Counted from the first letter of the stretch, positions 1 through 7,614 are shown. The stretch is DNA of 14,684 bases from QHCE01 sp038260095 (GCA_038260095.1 JBBSOC010000054.1:1-14684); one strand, 5' to 3'. Notes: generated by a model from the letters alone, not told the origin. Translations and numbers: made by a program.

Positions 1-2
1 AC

Positions 3-104
3 TCACGCGAGGACCTGGTAGCAAAGATGATGAACTTCATCAACCACCACAGCGCCACCGCCACGCCGTTCAAGTGGGTCTACGACGCCAAGCACACCGC
101 CTGA
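3..104 (+). pseudogene. IS630-family transposase, C-terminal end (cut by window edge)
   Basis: An open frame runs from the window edge to TGA at 102-104 and encodes 33 residues. They include KMMNFINHHSATATPFKW and end VYDAKHTA. This is the typical C-terminus of actinobacterial IS630-type DDE transposases, which cut and paste at TA dinucleotides. Only the tail is visible, so whether the element is intact to the left cannot be judged. A CACTAGTG palindrome at 134-141 carries a TA and could mark the element's outer end and target site, but this is inference. It lies about 150 bp upstream of the repair operon and is unrelated in function. Confidence 0.75.
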
Positions 105-254
105 CCCACATTCAAGACACTTCCGCGCGGAACCACTAGTGTTCATCACGCCGGACATCATCGGGCTCGGGTCTGACACTTCCGCTGAGCCGCTCCCGTT
201 CCCACAATGGTCACGTCCGATTTCCGCTAGCGCTCGGGCGGCAGACCCGGCACG

Positions 255-1805
255 ATGGATACCGTGCTCCCCACCAAAGACGCCTGCTACCGCGCAGTCG
301 CTAGCCGCGATTCCCGGTTTGACGGCTGGTTCTACACCGGTGTCACCTCCACCGGCATCTACTGCCGCCCCAGCTGCCCGGCAATCACACCACGCCGCAA
401 GAACGTAACGTTCTTCTCCACCGCCGCCGGCGCCCAACAAGCCGGATTCCGCGCATGTCTGCGCTGCCGCCCCGACGCCGCGCCCGGCTCACCCGAGTGG
501 AACTACCGCACCGATCTGGTTGGCCGAGCAATGCGACTGATCGGTGATGGCGTAGTGGACCGCGGCGGAGTGGACGGCCTTGCTCAGCGGCTGGGCTACT
601 CGGTACGCCACGTGCACCGCACGCTAGGCGACGAACTCGGCGTCGGACCACTGGCGCTGGCGCGCGCGCAGCGGGCGCAGACCGCCCGCACATTGATCGA
701 GTCCAGCGACCTATCGTTTTCCGAGGTCGCATTCGCGTCGGGCTTTGCCAGCATTCGCCAATTCAACGACACGACCAAAGAGATTTACGGGTCTACCCCC
801 TCGCAACTCCGCGAGCGAGCCCAGGCTGTGACTGCGGTACACCGCCCCACGCTCAGACATAGTTCCTCGACAGCTGTGACAACGCAGACGTTGATCCCGG
901 TGACGCTCCGGCTTGCGTTTAGAGCACCGCTGGCCGCCGACGAGCTCTGGACATTCCTCGCTGCGCGCGCTGTCACCGGAGTCGAACACGGTACCGCTGA
1001 CGTTTACCGGCGCGCGCTGCAACTACCGCACGGCGTCGGGTTGATCGAACTGAACAGGCCCGGCTCCGGACAGAGCTACGTCTGGTGCACGGTTTCGTTG
1101 GCTGATCTGCGCGACCTCACCACTGCGGTGCGGCGCTGTCGACGGCTACTGGATCTAGACGCTGATCCAGTAGCCGTAGCGCAGGCACTCAGTAGCGATC
1201 CAGGCTTCGCCGCCGCGCTACACCGGGCACCCGGGCTGCGTCTTCCGGGAGCCTGCGATCCCGCGGAGTACGCGATCCGCGCCGTCATCGGCCAGCAGAT
1301 CTCGGTCGCCGCGGCCCGGACAGTCACCGGGCGCATTTGCGCTCATTACGGCAGCCCGCTAACACGTCCTGACGCGGCTCTCACCCACACGTTTCCGGTA
1401 CCCGAAGCGCTCGCGGAAGCCGACCCTGCCGACCTACCCATGCCGCTCGCGCGCAAGCGAACGCTACGCACGCTCTGCACCGCTCTCGCCGACGGCACGA
1501 TCGCGTTGGACGTGGGGAGTGATCCAGCGCAGCTCGTGAGCGAACTCACCGAGCTGCCGGGGATTGGTCCGTGGACGGCTAACTACATCGCGATGCGCGG
1601 GCTCGGCGCCCCCGACATTTTCCTAGAAACCGACCTCGGCGTACTGCGTGGCGCTGCCGCGCTGGGACTACCTGCCACACCTCGCGAACTACTCGCCCAC
1701 GCAGAACGTTGGCACCCCTGGCGTTCCTACGCGGTGCTGCATTTATGGCACACCACATCCAACACATATAACAGCACCACAAACAAGAAAGAGGCAACAC
1801 AATGA
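255..1805 (+). CDS. alkA: Ada-AlkA fusion: alkylation-response activator and DNA-3-methyladenine glycosylase
   Basis: Fusion of 516 residues. Residues 1-80 are an Ada N-terminal zinc domain with C37, C41, C68 and C71, closely matching E. coli Ada C38, C42, C69 and C72. In that family the first cysteine takes a methyl group from DNA phosphotriesters. Residues about 85-190 are an AraC-type double helix-turn-helix that would then activate transcription. Residues about 212-500 are an AlkA-type glycosylase that excises alkylated bases. The helix-hairpin-helix LPGIGPWTANY lies at 434-444, and D460 (in FLETD) is the expected catalytic aspartate. No good Shine-Dalgarno site precedes ATG 255; the in-frame ATG at 207 meets a stop at once, so 255 is the only reasonable ATG. 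The stop overlaps the ogt start (ATGA), so the two are probably one self-regulated adaptive-response operon. The polar C-terminal tail (from about 501) is AT-rich. Confidence 0.93.
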   Translation: MDTVLPTKDACYRAVASRDSRFDGWFYTGVTSTGIYCRPSCPAITPRRKNVTFFSTAAGAQQAGFRACLRCRPDAAPGSPEWNYRTDLVGRAMRLIGDGVVDRGGVDGLAQRLGYSVRHVHRTLGDELGVGPLALARAQRAQTARTLIESSDLSFSEVAFASGFASIRQFNDTTKEIYGSTPSQLRERAQAVTAVHRPTLRHSSSTAVTTQTLIPVTLRLAFRAPLAADELWTFLAARAVTGVEHGTADVYRRALQLPHGVGLIELNRPGSGQSYVWCTVSLADLRDLTTAVRRCRRLLDLDADPVAVAQALSSDPGFAAALHRAPGLRLPGACDPAEYAIRAVIGQQISVAAARTVTGRICAHYGSPLTRPDAALTHTFPVPEALAEADPADLPMPLARKRTLRTLCTALADGTIALDVGSDPAQLVSELTELPGIGPWTANYIAMRGLGAPDIFLETDLGVLRGAAALGLPATPRELLAHAERWHPWRSYAVLHLWHTTSNTYNSTTNKKEATQ

Positions 1806-2314
1806 AGCAGCTCGCAAGCAGTACCCAAGACACTCCGGTGGGGCCGTTTACCACGATCGCTGGCGACGGGGTCGTTCTCGCCAGTGGCTGGACCGGCGAT
1901 ATCAACCGGCTGTTGCGCTACGTATACCCATCACTGCGTGCGGAATTTGACGAACAGGTGCACAGTTATGACGACCTCGGCGAGATCAGCAAAGCCGTGA
2001 CCGCATTCCACGACGGGGAGCTCACTGCCCCTGACCGCATCCCAGTACAGCAACACGGAAGCGCGTTTATGACCGCCGCCTGGGAGCAGTTACGCACCAT
2101 TCCCGCTGGCAGTACTGTTAGTTACCGTGAATATGCTGCCCTGGCGGGAAAACCAACCGCGGTACGAGCGGCAGCGAGCAGTTGTGCCCGGAATGCCGCG
2201 GCGCTGTTCGTCCCCTGTCATCGAGTGATTCGCACCGATGGCAGCCTCGGCGGCTTCGGCTACGGCCTCGACATAAAGCGCTGGCTACTCGACCACGAGA
2301 CAGCAGCTGACTAG
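1802..2314 (+). CDS. ogt: Methylated-DNA--protein-cysteine methyltransferase (O6-alkylguanine repair)
   Basis: Protein of 170 residues that transfers the alkyl group from O6-alkylguanine in DNA to its own cysteine, once per molecule. The active-site PCHRV motif is complete, with C139, followed by the family-typical GSLGGFGYGLDIKRWLLDHE. The helix-turn-helix region (about 94-130) has the expected SYREYAALAGKPTAVRAAASSCARN, with R122 as the likely nucleotide-flipping arginine. The start overlaps the stop of the Ada-AlkA gene (ATGA), and GAGG at 1791-1794 lies 7 nt upstream, so translation is probably coupled. This places direct-reversal and base-excision repair of alkylation under one promoter. 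Length and motifs are normal; nothing looks damaged. Confidence 0.95.
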   Translation: MKQLASSTQDTPVGPFTTIAGDGVVLASGWTGDINRLLRYVYPSLRAEFDEQVHSYDDLGEISKAVTAFHDGELTAPDRIPVQQHGSAFMTAAWEQLRTIPAGSTVSYREYAALAGKPTAVRAAASSCARNAAALFVPCHRVIRTDGSLGGFGYGLDIKRWLLDHETAAD

Positions 2315-2372
2315 TGAGCTAGAGCGTAAGGGAGCGCGCCTGATCGACACTCCGCTAGCAACTCCGCAACCA

Positions 2373-3596
2373 GTGCCCGCGCGGGGCGAACCCATCTCCC
2401 CGCTGAGGTATCACGGCGACGACACCCAAGGATTGCTCTGGCAGACGCCGCCCGTCTCAGATGAAAATGTACCGGACGAACTACCAACACATCGCCCACC
2501 TGTGATCGGAGTGCTGGGCTCCTCGGGATACAAAGCCAGCTGGCAAACGGGCATTGTCGATGCGCTCGAAGACATAGCCCAGCCGATTCGTTGGGATCTG
2601 GCTTCGGGCGGAACTATGCCGGGCCTAGCCATAGCGGCCGGGATCAACAAGCGCTGGCGGCGGATCATGAATGCGGGTGCTCCTGGGCATGCAGCTCTGG
2701 CTACAGCGGCCGGCTTGCGCTGGCCCGAGCGGCTGAATCTGGACCTAGCCGGGGTCTACGACCTTTCAGCTATAGAGGCATGGCTGGGGTCCTGGCTTGC
2801 TTGGGCGGGAGTGCGCACGTTTGCCGATCTGCGGTACCGGCCCGGCGAGCGGCACCCGCCGGGTGTCGCCCATCGAGTCGGGATCTGTGTGAGCATGTGG
2901 CGGAGCGATCGGCCATATCCGCGGCCGTGTGATGCGGAGGAACTTACGGCTCCACAGTTCGTTCACCGTGCGTTCCGCTGGGCATTCTTTGGTCGCCAGT
3001 TTCCTTTCCGAAAGTTTCACCAGTTATGGGTTCCCGACACGGTGGCCGATCATCTGCCGTGGCTAACGGATGTGATTGATGAGCACAGCCCGGCATGGTG
3101 GGCCCGGATCTCGATGAGCCAGTGGCCAGCCTGCGTTCCCACCGTGTTGCAGGATCCGGAGACTCTTCAGCTGGTGTTCTTAGCTGACGGTGGTCATATC
3201 GACAATCAACCCAGCCTGTTCAATACTGGGCGGCGGCCGGCCTTCCCCCTGGTGAATCCGCGCCTGGCCCAAAACTGGCGACAACTGGGCAGGCCGCAAC
3301 ATTCTCGGGATGTACGAAGGATGCCCTTCGGCACCGTGATTCGGTTGCCACGGACACCTGAGACCGCCTGCGGTGCGCTGGCCGGCGCGAGGTTAACCTG
3401 GTCTGATCGGGATGCCATGTGGGAACGTGGAGTGGTTCAAGGGCGAGAGCACCTTGGTCCAGCGATTGCCGAGCTCCTGGAGCGCCCCAATACAGCCGAC
3501 TATTTCTCGGTTGAGGTCCCGGGTCTGCACGGTTTTCAAGCGATTGCCGCTATCCGTCGACCGCACACTAAGCGAATCTTCGCGAGACGAAGCTAG
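2373..3596 (+). CDS. Patatin-like protein with an altered nucleophile motif
   Basis: A 407-residue reading from GTG 2373. Two patatin landmarks are visible: a GSSGYKASWQTGIVDAL segment (49-65), matching the oxyanion-loop and first-helix region, and LADGGHIDNQP (270-280), matching the D-G-G/A motif that supplies the catalytic aspartate (D272). The nucleophile elbow, normally GTSAG, reads SGGTMPG (78-84): threonine (T81) replaces serine, and proline replaces the final glycine of the motif. Lipid acyl-hydrolase activity is therefore doubtful. There is no signal peptide or membrane segment. The gene starts at most 58 bp after ogt on the same strand, so it may belong to the repair operon. No Shine-Dalgarno site precedes GTG 2373, whereas AAGGGAG at 2328-2334 sits 5 nt before an in-frame CTG at 2340, so the true start may be CTG 2340. 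The stop lies inside the first of three 11-bp repeats. Confidence 0.7.
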   Translation: MPARGEPISPLRYHGDDTQGLLWQTPPVSDENVPDELPTHRPPVIGVLGSSGYKASWQTGIVDALEDIAQPIRWDLASGGTMPGLAIAAGINKRWRRIMNAGAPGHAALATAAGLRWPERLNLDLAGVYDLSAIEAWLGSWLAWAGVRTFADLRYRPGERHPPGVAHRVGICVSMWRSDRPYPRPCDAEELTAPQFVHRAFRWAFFGRQFPFRKFHQLWVPDTVADHLPWLTDVIDEHSPAWWARISMSQWPACVPTVLQDPETLQLVFLADGGHIDNQPSLFNTGRRPAFPLVNPRLAQNWRQLGRPQHSRDVRRMPFGTVIRLPRTPETACGALAGARLTWSDRDAMWERGVVQGREHLGPAIAELLERPNTADYFSVEVPGLHGFQAIAAIRRPHTKRIFARRS

Positions 3597-3623
3597 TATC
3601 GATCTAGTGTCGAGCTAGTACGG
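3591..3623. repeat. Three tandem 11-bp repeats
   Basis: Three consecutive 11-bp units, AGCTAGTATCG (3591-3601), ATCTAGTGTCG (3602-3612) and AGCTAGTACGG (3613-3623), share CTAGT and are spaced about one helical turn apart. They begin at the stop of the patatin-like gene and lie about 95 bp upstream of the MOSC start. The phasing suggests an operator or iteron-like protein-binding array, possibly controlling the MOSC gene. The function is inferred only. Confidence 0.6.
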
Positions 3624-3718
3624 CCGTGGCGAGGTTTTATGATGACGGTGATTTCACAGCCGTTGCTGGTGTTCAGTACCTCATCGCGAATCTGATTGAC
3701 CGGAGGGAGCAGGGTGGG

Positions 3719-4261
3719 ATGAGCGCAGTGGTGACGGCAGTCAGCCGAAGCGCGACGCACACATTCAGCAAGTCGAACTTGCCTGGCATTCAGCTCCTGA
3801 CCGGTCTGGGTGTCAACGGTGATGCCCACCTGGGTGAGACGGTTAAGCATCGCTCGCGGGTGGCTCGTGACCCAAATCAGCCCAACCTGCGGCAGGTGCA
3901 TCTGATTCACGCCGAACTGCATGATGAGCTACGGGCCCTCGGCTTCGTCGTAACGGCCGGCCAGATGGGGGAGAACGTCACTACGCGCGGCGTTGACCTG
4001 CTCGGGCTATTGACTGGCACCCGGCTTCACCTGGGTGATACTGCGGTGGTCGAGGTAACCGGCCTGCGTAATCCCTGTGTGCAGCTGAACCACTTTCAGG
4101 CGGGTCTAATGAAGGCGGTATTAGGGCGCGATGAGAACGGCAACGTCATCCGCAAGGCCGGCATCATGAGCATTGTCCTCGCTGATGGCGAAGTACGTCC
4201 TGGCGATCCGATCCGCGTCGAGCTACCACCGGAGCCATGGTGCCCGCTCATCCCCGTGTGA
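3719..4261 (+). CDS. MOSC domain-containing protein
   Basis: A 180-residue MOSC-domain protein. The family binds the molybdenum cofactor or transfers sulfur to it through a conserved cysteine, and some members detoxify N-hydroxylated compounds. The conserved cysteine is C120 in LRNPCVQLNHFQ, and the GQMGENVTTRG motif (81-91) is intact. ATG 3719 is chosen because the family-typical beginning MSAVVTAVSRSATHTFSK starts there and AGGGTGGG precedes it; the open frame extends upstream to 3626 without such features. The substrate is unknown. The final 133 bp, encoding D138 to V180, occur again at 10476-10608, so this gene's 3' end looks like the insertion point of the block to its right. Confidence 0.88.
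   Translation: MSAVVTAVSRSATHTFSKSNLPGIQLLTGLGVNGDAHLGETVKHRSRVARDPNQPNLRQVHLIHAELHDELRALGFVVTAGQMGENVTTRGVDLLGLLTGTRLHLGDTAVVEVTGLRNPCVQLNHFQAGLMKAVLGRDENGNVIRKAGIMSIVLADGEVRPGDPIRVELPPEPWCPLIPV
4129..4261 (+). repeat. Left copy of a direct repeat flanking the 6.2-kb block (MOSC 3' end)
   Basis: The last 133 bp of the MOSC gene align without gaps to 10476-10608 (offset 6347), with about eight mismatches, roughly 94-95% identity. The similarity ends sharply at the stop codon: GTTAGAACTC follows here, ACAACCAATG at the other copy. This copy belongs to the intact gene. Confidence 0.9.
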
Positions 4262-4357
4262 GTTAGAACTCCCGCTAGCCACACTGTTACTGTGCCGCGT
4301 TTGTAACGAGCTCCGCGCCGGTGGCCTGCTCACTGTCCAGGACAATCGTCGCAGCGC

Positions 4358-5635
4358 TCAACCAGCCTCTGCCTCAGTGCCTTCATCTGCGTCTTCCCGA
4401 TAGTCGGAATCGATGTTGTCGATCTGGGTATCCGGCTGGTAATCGGGGTCGAGCCGGACAAGGTCCCATTCGTTGATCCAGGCGCGGACGTACTGACGCA
4501 TCCGGGTAGCTCCCAGCCGCTCAAGCCCGGCAACGTCAGGTGGCTCCCAGTCGAACGCGGAACCGTGCAGCTCTTTGAGCCGCAGGTATGCCCGGTCTAG
4601 CTCCTCGGCATCGGGCGGGGTAAGCAGACTCATCTGCTCATCGATGATGGTCATGCCAGCCTCGGCGTGCGAGGCAAGTTCAGCGGCCTCTGGTGTTTCC
4701 CGGGCTCGCAGTTTGGCGGGTACCATCACCCGATCGTTCTTCCCCGAAAGCACCGCGGCTTCGAAGTCGTCGGTCATCGCCAGGACCGCCGCAATGGGCA
4801 GGTTCGGCGCACCATGATCGCCACGCACCCAACGTGCCAACTCGGCATATGATTTAGCCCGCTGCAGCAGCGAATACCGCCCGATCAGCTCAGTCTCGTC
4901 GAACAGAATCAGCCACCCCGCGTGACCCGCGGTGGCAAGGAGCTTGGCGGTGAACGCAAGCCGCTGCCTTCCCAGCTCCCGAGCCGGCACGGGTGGGAGC
5001 ACCACCGGATGCTCGCCGATCCCTTTAAGTCGGCGACGAAACTCTGGCACAGCAATGGGATCTCCAGCCCAGAAACGCACCAGCGTGTCAGCGTACTCGG
5101 CGTCGTGCTCTCGAACCCGGGCAAACAGCAGCAAAGAAGCCGGGAAACGCTGGTTGAGGCCAGCTCCCATGCCACTGCTCCACCGCAGCAACTCGGCATA
5201 TTGCGGTCCGTCGAGGTCAAGTTCGGCCGCGGCTTCGGCGATTGCACTGCCGTTGCTGCCCATGGCGGTTGCCGTGTCGGCGGCTGCTCGGTACACCTTG
5301 ACCGGATCATGCAGCGGTGTTTCCTTGCTGATCACAACTCGGCTGACGACGAAGCCGTCATCTAGAGCCAGTTTGGTGAGGTGCTCCAGCAGGTGGCTTT
5401 TCCCCGAACCAAACCCACCGCCGACCAGCATGCCAGCAGCAGAACCCTCGCGGGTAGCCTCGAGTAGGCCCAAAAAGTCGTCCTCGATCTCGGTCTGACC
5501 ACTACCCAAGGCCGCCACCGCATCCAGACTGGGGACCCCAGCCCGCAGCGCCTCCACAGCGCGTCGACCCGCCACAACGGGGTCACTGCGGCCATTTGCG
5601 CCCGGTCGGTCGGCAGCATGCCTGGCTGTGCTCAT
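4358..5635 (-). CDS. BrxD-like P-loop ATPase (DUF2791, BREX ATP-binding family)
   Basis: Protein of 425 residues. The start AVEALRAGVPSLDAVAALGS (26-45) and the following Q-x-E-I-E-D-x-F (47-54) are typical of BrxD-like BREX ATP-binding proteins. Walker A is GGGFGSGKSHLLEHL (72-86) with K79, and Walker B is WLILFDETELI (241-251) with D246/E247, so ATP binding and hydrolysis are expected. The C-terminal part (about 371-400, RMRQYVRAWINEWDLVRLDPDY) also fits the family, and the tail is very acidic. BrxD accompanies the BrxHI helicase in type 2 BREX phage defence; its exact role is not settled. ATG 5635 overlaps the upstream stop by 4 nt (ATGA), so this is the last gene of a three-gene unit. No helicase, methylase or PglZ follows; the next gene converges from the other strand after about 96 bp. 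Confidence 0.82.
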   Translation of the reverse strand: MSTARHAADRPGANGRSDPVVAGRRAVEALRAGVPSLDAVAALGSGQTEIEDDFLGLLEATREGSAAGMLVGGGFGSGKSHLLEHLTKLALDDGFVVSRVVISKETPLHDPVKVYRAAADTATAMGSNGSAIAEAAAELDLDGPQYAELLRWSSGMGAGLNQRFPASLLLFARVREHDAEYADTLVRFWAGDPIAVPEFRRRLKGIGEHPVVLPPVPARELGRQRLAFTAKLLATAGHAGWLILFDETELIGRYSLLQRAKSYAELARWVRGDHGAPNLPIAAVLAMTDDFEAAVLSGKNDRVMVPAKLRARETPEAAELASHAEAGMTIIDEQMSLLTPPDAEELDRAYLRLKELHGSAFDWEPPDVAGLERLGATRMRQYVRAWINEWDLVRLDPDYQPDTQIDNIDSDYREDADEGTEAEAG

Positions 5636-6636
5636 CGGATTGCCTCCAGTCGCACACCGAGCCGGACGAGTGCGGCGTAGGGGTTGGGCCGACGCCGATC
5701 GCGAACCTCGTCGGCGACTCGTAGCTGTAAAGCGGTGTATGCCGGCAGCCCTCGCGCCTCATCGGTGAGCATCTCCGGCGGCAGCAGCACAGCAACGAAC
5801 ACTCCTTCAAACTCATCGGCGGCATCGATGAGCTGGCGCAGCACCTCGTAGCTGTCCAGCGCGGCGGCTTTTGAGTAGTAGAAGCCGTCGCGGATCCCTG
5901 CCGGTGGACGGCGAGTGACCGTTAGACGTTCCAGATCTAGCACAAGCACCAGCCCTTCCCGGCCGGCGCGGCGCAGCCAGCGGGCCAAGGAAACAAGCAA
6001 CGGGCGAGCGTTATGCCGAGCTATCCGGGCATACAGCGACACGCCCCGCAGCTGTGCGGCCGGAACCCGCTCCCCCCGCAGCCAGCTACACACCGTTGCC
6101 TGCTCGGTGCTGTCGACATCACCGCGCCCCACACACACTTGGCATAGTCGCAGCATCGCCACCCGAAACTCATGACTCATGCCCGTGTCAGCCAGCACTG
6201 TCTGCTCAAGCGCCCGCCGAATACTGCGATACAACTCTGCCGGGTTGACCTCGTGATATCCAGCGACCGCCACCACATCTAGCTCTGTGCCCTGCGGCGG
6301 GAAACCGATGTCGGTGTAGGTACGTCGGACAACGTCGCAGGCCAGCGCTGACCAGTCGATCTGCCGAGCGATCGCGGTGAACAGCTGATCCACCAGATGA
6401 ATCTTGGTCTCGGTGGCGTCGATGCCGACGTAAATAAAACCATCGGACGCCGCGGCAAGACCGTCGGTGAAGCGGCGTGCCACCTCAGCATCACCAGGCA
6501 CCACCAGCTTGACGGCCGCGCCACCGCGGGCAACATAGTCGCGTAAGTACTCCTTGGCCAGGAACTCTAAATACTCGCCGACCCCGAGAGTGGCGCCGCC
6601 GCTGGGCAGTTGTGCGCGCTCGACCGAGGTATTCAT
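5632..6636 (-). CDS. BrxD-like protein lacking the Walker A motif
   Basis: Protein of 334 residues, apparently a divergent relative of the DUF2791/BREX ATP-binding family. Family-like features are EYLRDYVARGGAAVKLVV (29-46), a Walker-B-like strand GLVLVLDLERL (228-238) and the C-terminal VADEVRDRRRPNPYAALVRL (307-326). Where the family has a GxxGxGKS loop, this protein has VPGDAEVARRF (46-56) with no GKS/T, and the acid pair after Walker B is D-L-E rather than D-E. It probably does not hydrolyse ATP and may instead be a structural or regulatory partner of the intact ATPase encoded next. Its ATG overlaps the upstream stop by 1 nt (TGATG), and its stop overlaps the downstream start by 4 nt, so equal, coupled expression is likely. 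Family membership rests on motif recognition. Confidence 0.68.
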   Translation of the reverse strand: MNTSVERAQLPSGGATLGVGEYLEFLAKEYLRDYVARGGAAVKLVVPGDAEVARRFTDGLAAASDGFIYVGIDATETKIHLVDQLFTAIARQIDWSALACDVVRRTYTDIGFPPQGTELDVVAVAGYHEVNPAELYRSIRRALEQTVLADTGMSHEFRVAMLRLCQVCVGRGDVDSTEQATVCSWLRGERVPAAQLRGVSLYARIARHNARPLLVSLARWLRRAGREGLVLVLDLERLTVTRRPPAGIRDGFYYSKAAALDSYEVLRQLIDAADEFEGVFVAVLLPPEMLTDEARGLPAYTALQLRVADEVRDRRRPNPYAALVRLGVRLEAIR

Positions 6637-7436
6637 CAGCGCGGTCCTTGGTCGCTTTCGGTAGTAAACGCGATGCCCCAGTAGCGCTGCTGTTGTCCGC
6701 TGCGGGCTACGGTGCTCAGCACACCCGCGCCTTTAGTCCCGGTGCTCGCCGACCAGCGCAGCTGACGGCCGCTGCGGGAACTTGCGGTAACGCCGCTCTG
6801 GTCGAGCAGGTATAGGTCGCGGGCGAACTCCTGCTTGGTGTACTCGCGGGATTGACCCGGCAGCATTGTCAGCACGGACCACACGTCAGTCAGCCGAACC
6901 ACGGCGTCGCGCTGTTTGCTCTCGCTCGCCACAACCAGCTCGTATGCCGAACGCACACTATCTAGAAAGGGCTCCGGACGGAACCGGGGCGCCTTTTGCT
7001 GTGTAGCTGATAGCAACCCGACCAGCACCGATGGGCGGAGTCTCCGCTCCCGCACCCGGTCGACCTCAACTGCGGCTTCATTCGGCAAAACTCGCACCAA
7101 CGACGGATAGCACAGCAACCGTTCGTCTTCTTCGAACATCGCCACCCCGGCTGCCGCGGCAGCCGCCATCAGCTCTTTGGCGTAGCTGCCGCAGGAGAGG
7201 TACTCCTGCTCGTCAAAGTCGAAGTTCTTCCGCAGCTCTCGGACACTCTGGGCAAGTTGTTCGCCTAGCGAGGATGCCGCTTGTAGCGCCCGACGGAGGT
7301 CGCGAGCCTGGCCGGCTTTAGCCGAGGTGCGGGCTTTTCGCAGCTCTTTGGTGAGCGCCGCCGCCGATTTGAGCGCGGCGTCAGTGTCTCGCTCAGTTGC
7401 CGTTAAAGCCGCTTCTAGGGTCGCTTCTCCTGCCAT
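6636..7436 (-). CDS. Uncharacterised coiled-coil protein, first gene of the BrxD-like operon
   Basis: Protein of 266 residues without a recognised enzyme motif. Residues about 5-75 are rich in Ala, Leu, Lys, Arg and Glu with heptad-like spacing and probably form a long helix or coiled coil. A central part follows (about 76-150). The part at about 155-258 (YTKQEFARDLYLLDQSGVT, then basic and Gly/Ser-rich segments) could be a winged-helix-like fold, but this is a guess. ATG 7436 has AAGGGA at 7442-7447, 5 nt upstream. It is the promoter-proximal gene; its stop overlaps the next ATG as TGATG. The context suggests a structural or DNA-contacting subunit acting with the two BrxD-like proteins. It has no signal peptide or membrane segment, so it should be cytosolic. 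Confidence 0.7.
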   Translation of the reverse strand: MAGEATLEAALTATERDTDAALKSAAALTKELRKARTSAKAGQARDLRRALQAASSLGEQLAQSVRELRKNFDFDEQEYLSCGSYAKELMAAAAAAGVAMFEEDERLLCYPSLVRVLPNEAAVEVDRVRERRLRPSVLVGLLSATQQKAPRFRPEPFLDSVRSAYELVVASESKQRDAVVRLTDVWSVLTMLPGQSREYTKQEFARDLYLLDQSGVTASSRSGRQLRWSASTGTKGAGVLSTVARSGQQQRYWGIAFTTESDQGPR

Positions 7437-7507
7437 GTAATTCCCTTCAATGGTGACTGGCTACCAGCCGACCGCCTACGTGTACTTCGCTAGGCCATCG
7501 CATAGCA

Positions 7508-7533
7508 AAGACTAAACGTGCGGTAAGACTAAA
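7508..7533. promoter_or_regulatory. 9-bp direct repeat upstream of the BrxD-like operon
   Basis: AAGACTAAA occurs at 7508-7516 and again at 7525-7533, a 17-bp period, about 72-97 bp upstream of the operon's first start. The copies read TTTAGTCTT in the direction of transcription. Position and exactness suggest a regulator site or promoter element; no factor is known. Confidence 0.4.
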
Positions 7534-7546
7534 TCCGCCATACATT

Positions 7547-7564
7547 CTCACACCTTGGTGTGAG
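7547..7564. promoter_or_regulatory. Perfect palindrome, possible operator of the BrxD-like operon
   Basis: CTCACACCTTGGTGTGAG is a perfect inverted repeat with 8-bp arms and a 2-bp centre, about 110 bp upstream of the operon start. Such dyads are typical sites for dimeric helix-turn-helix repressors. The tight centre makes an RNA hairpin terminator less likely. No regulator gene lies beside it. Confidence 0.45.
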
Positions 7565-7600
7565 CTCGGACAGACCGCCCCGGATGGGTGGGGTGGGAGC

Positions 7601-7614
7601 TGGTGCAAGCACCA
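7601..7614. repeat. Short palindrome downstream of the 883-residue gene
   Basis: TGGTGCAAGCACCA is a perfect 6+2+6 inverted repeat located 17 bp beyond the stop of the large minus-strand gene and about 170 bp before the next one. On the minus strand no run of T follows it, so it is a poor intrinsic terminator. It could be a second operator or simply chance. Confidence 0.3.

Noticed and set aside
4262..4357. GTTAC/GTAAC arms (about 4283-4306) as a terminator between the converging MOSC and BrxD-like genes
   Set aside because: The stem is only 5 bp with a long loop and no adjacent T-run; unsupported.
4932..5498. Plus-strand open frame of 188 codons opposite the BrxD-like gene
   Set aside because: Ser/Arg/Ala-rich low-complexity translation typical of the antisense of a GC-rich gene. 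The minus-strand frame has clear Walker motifs.
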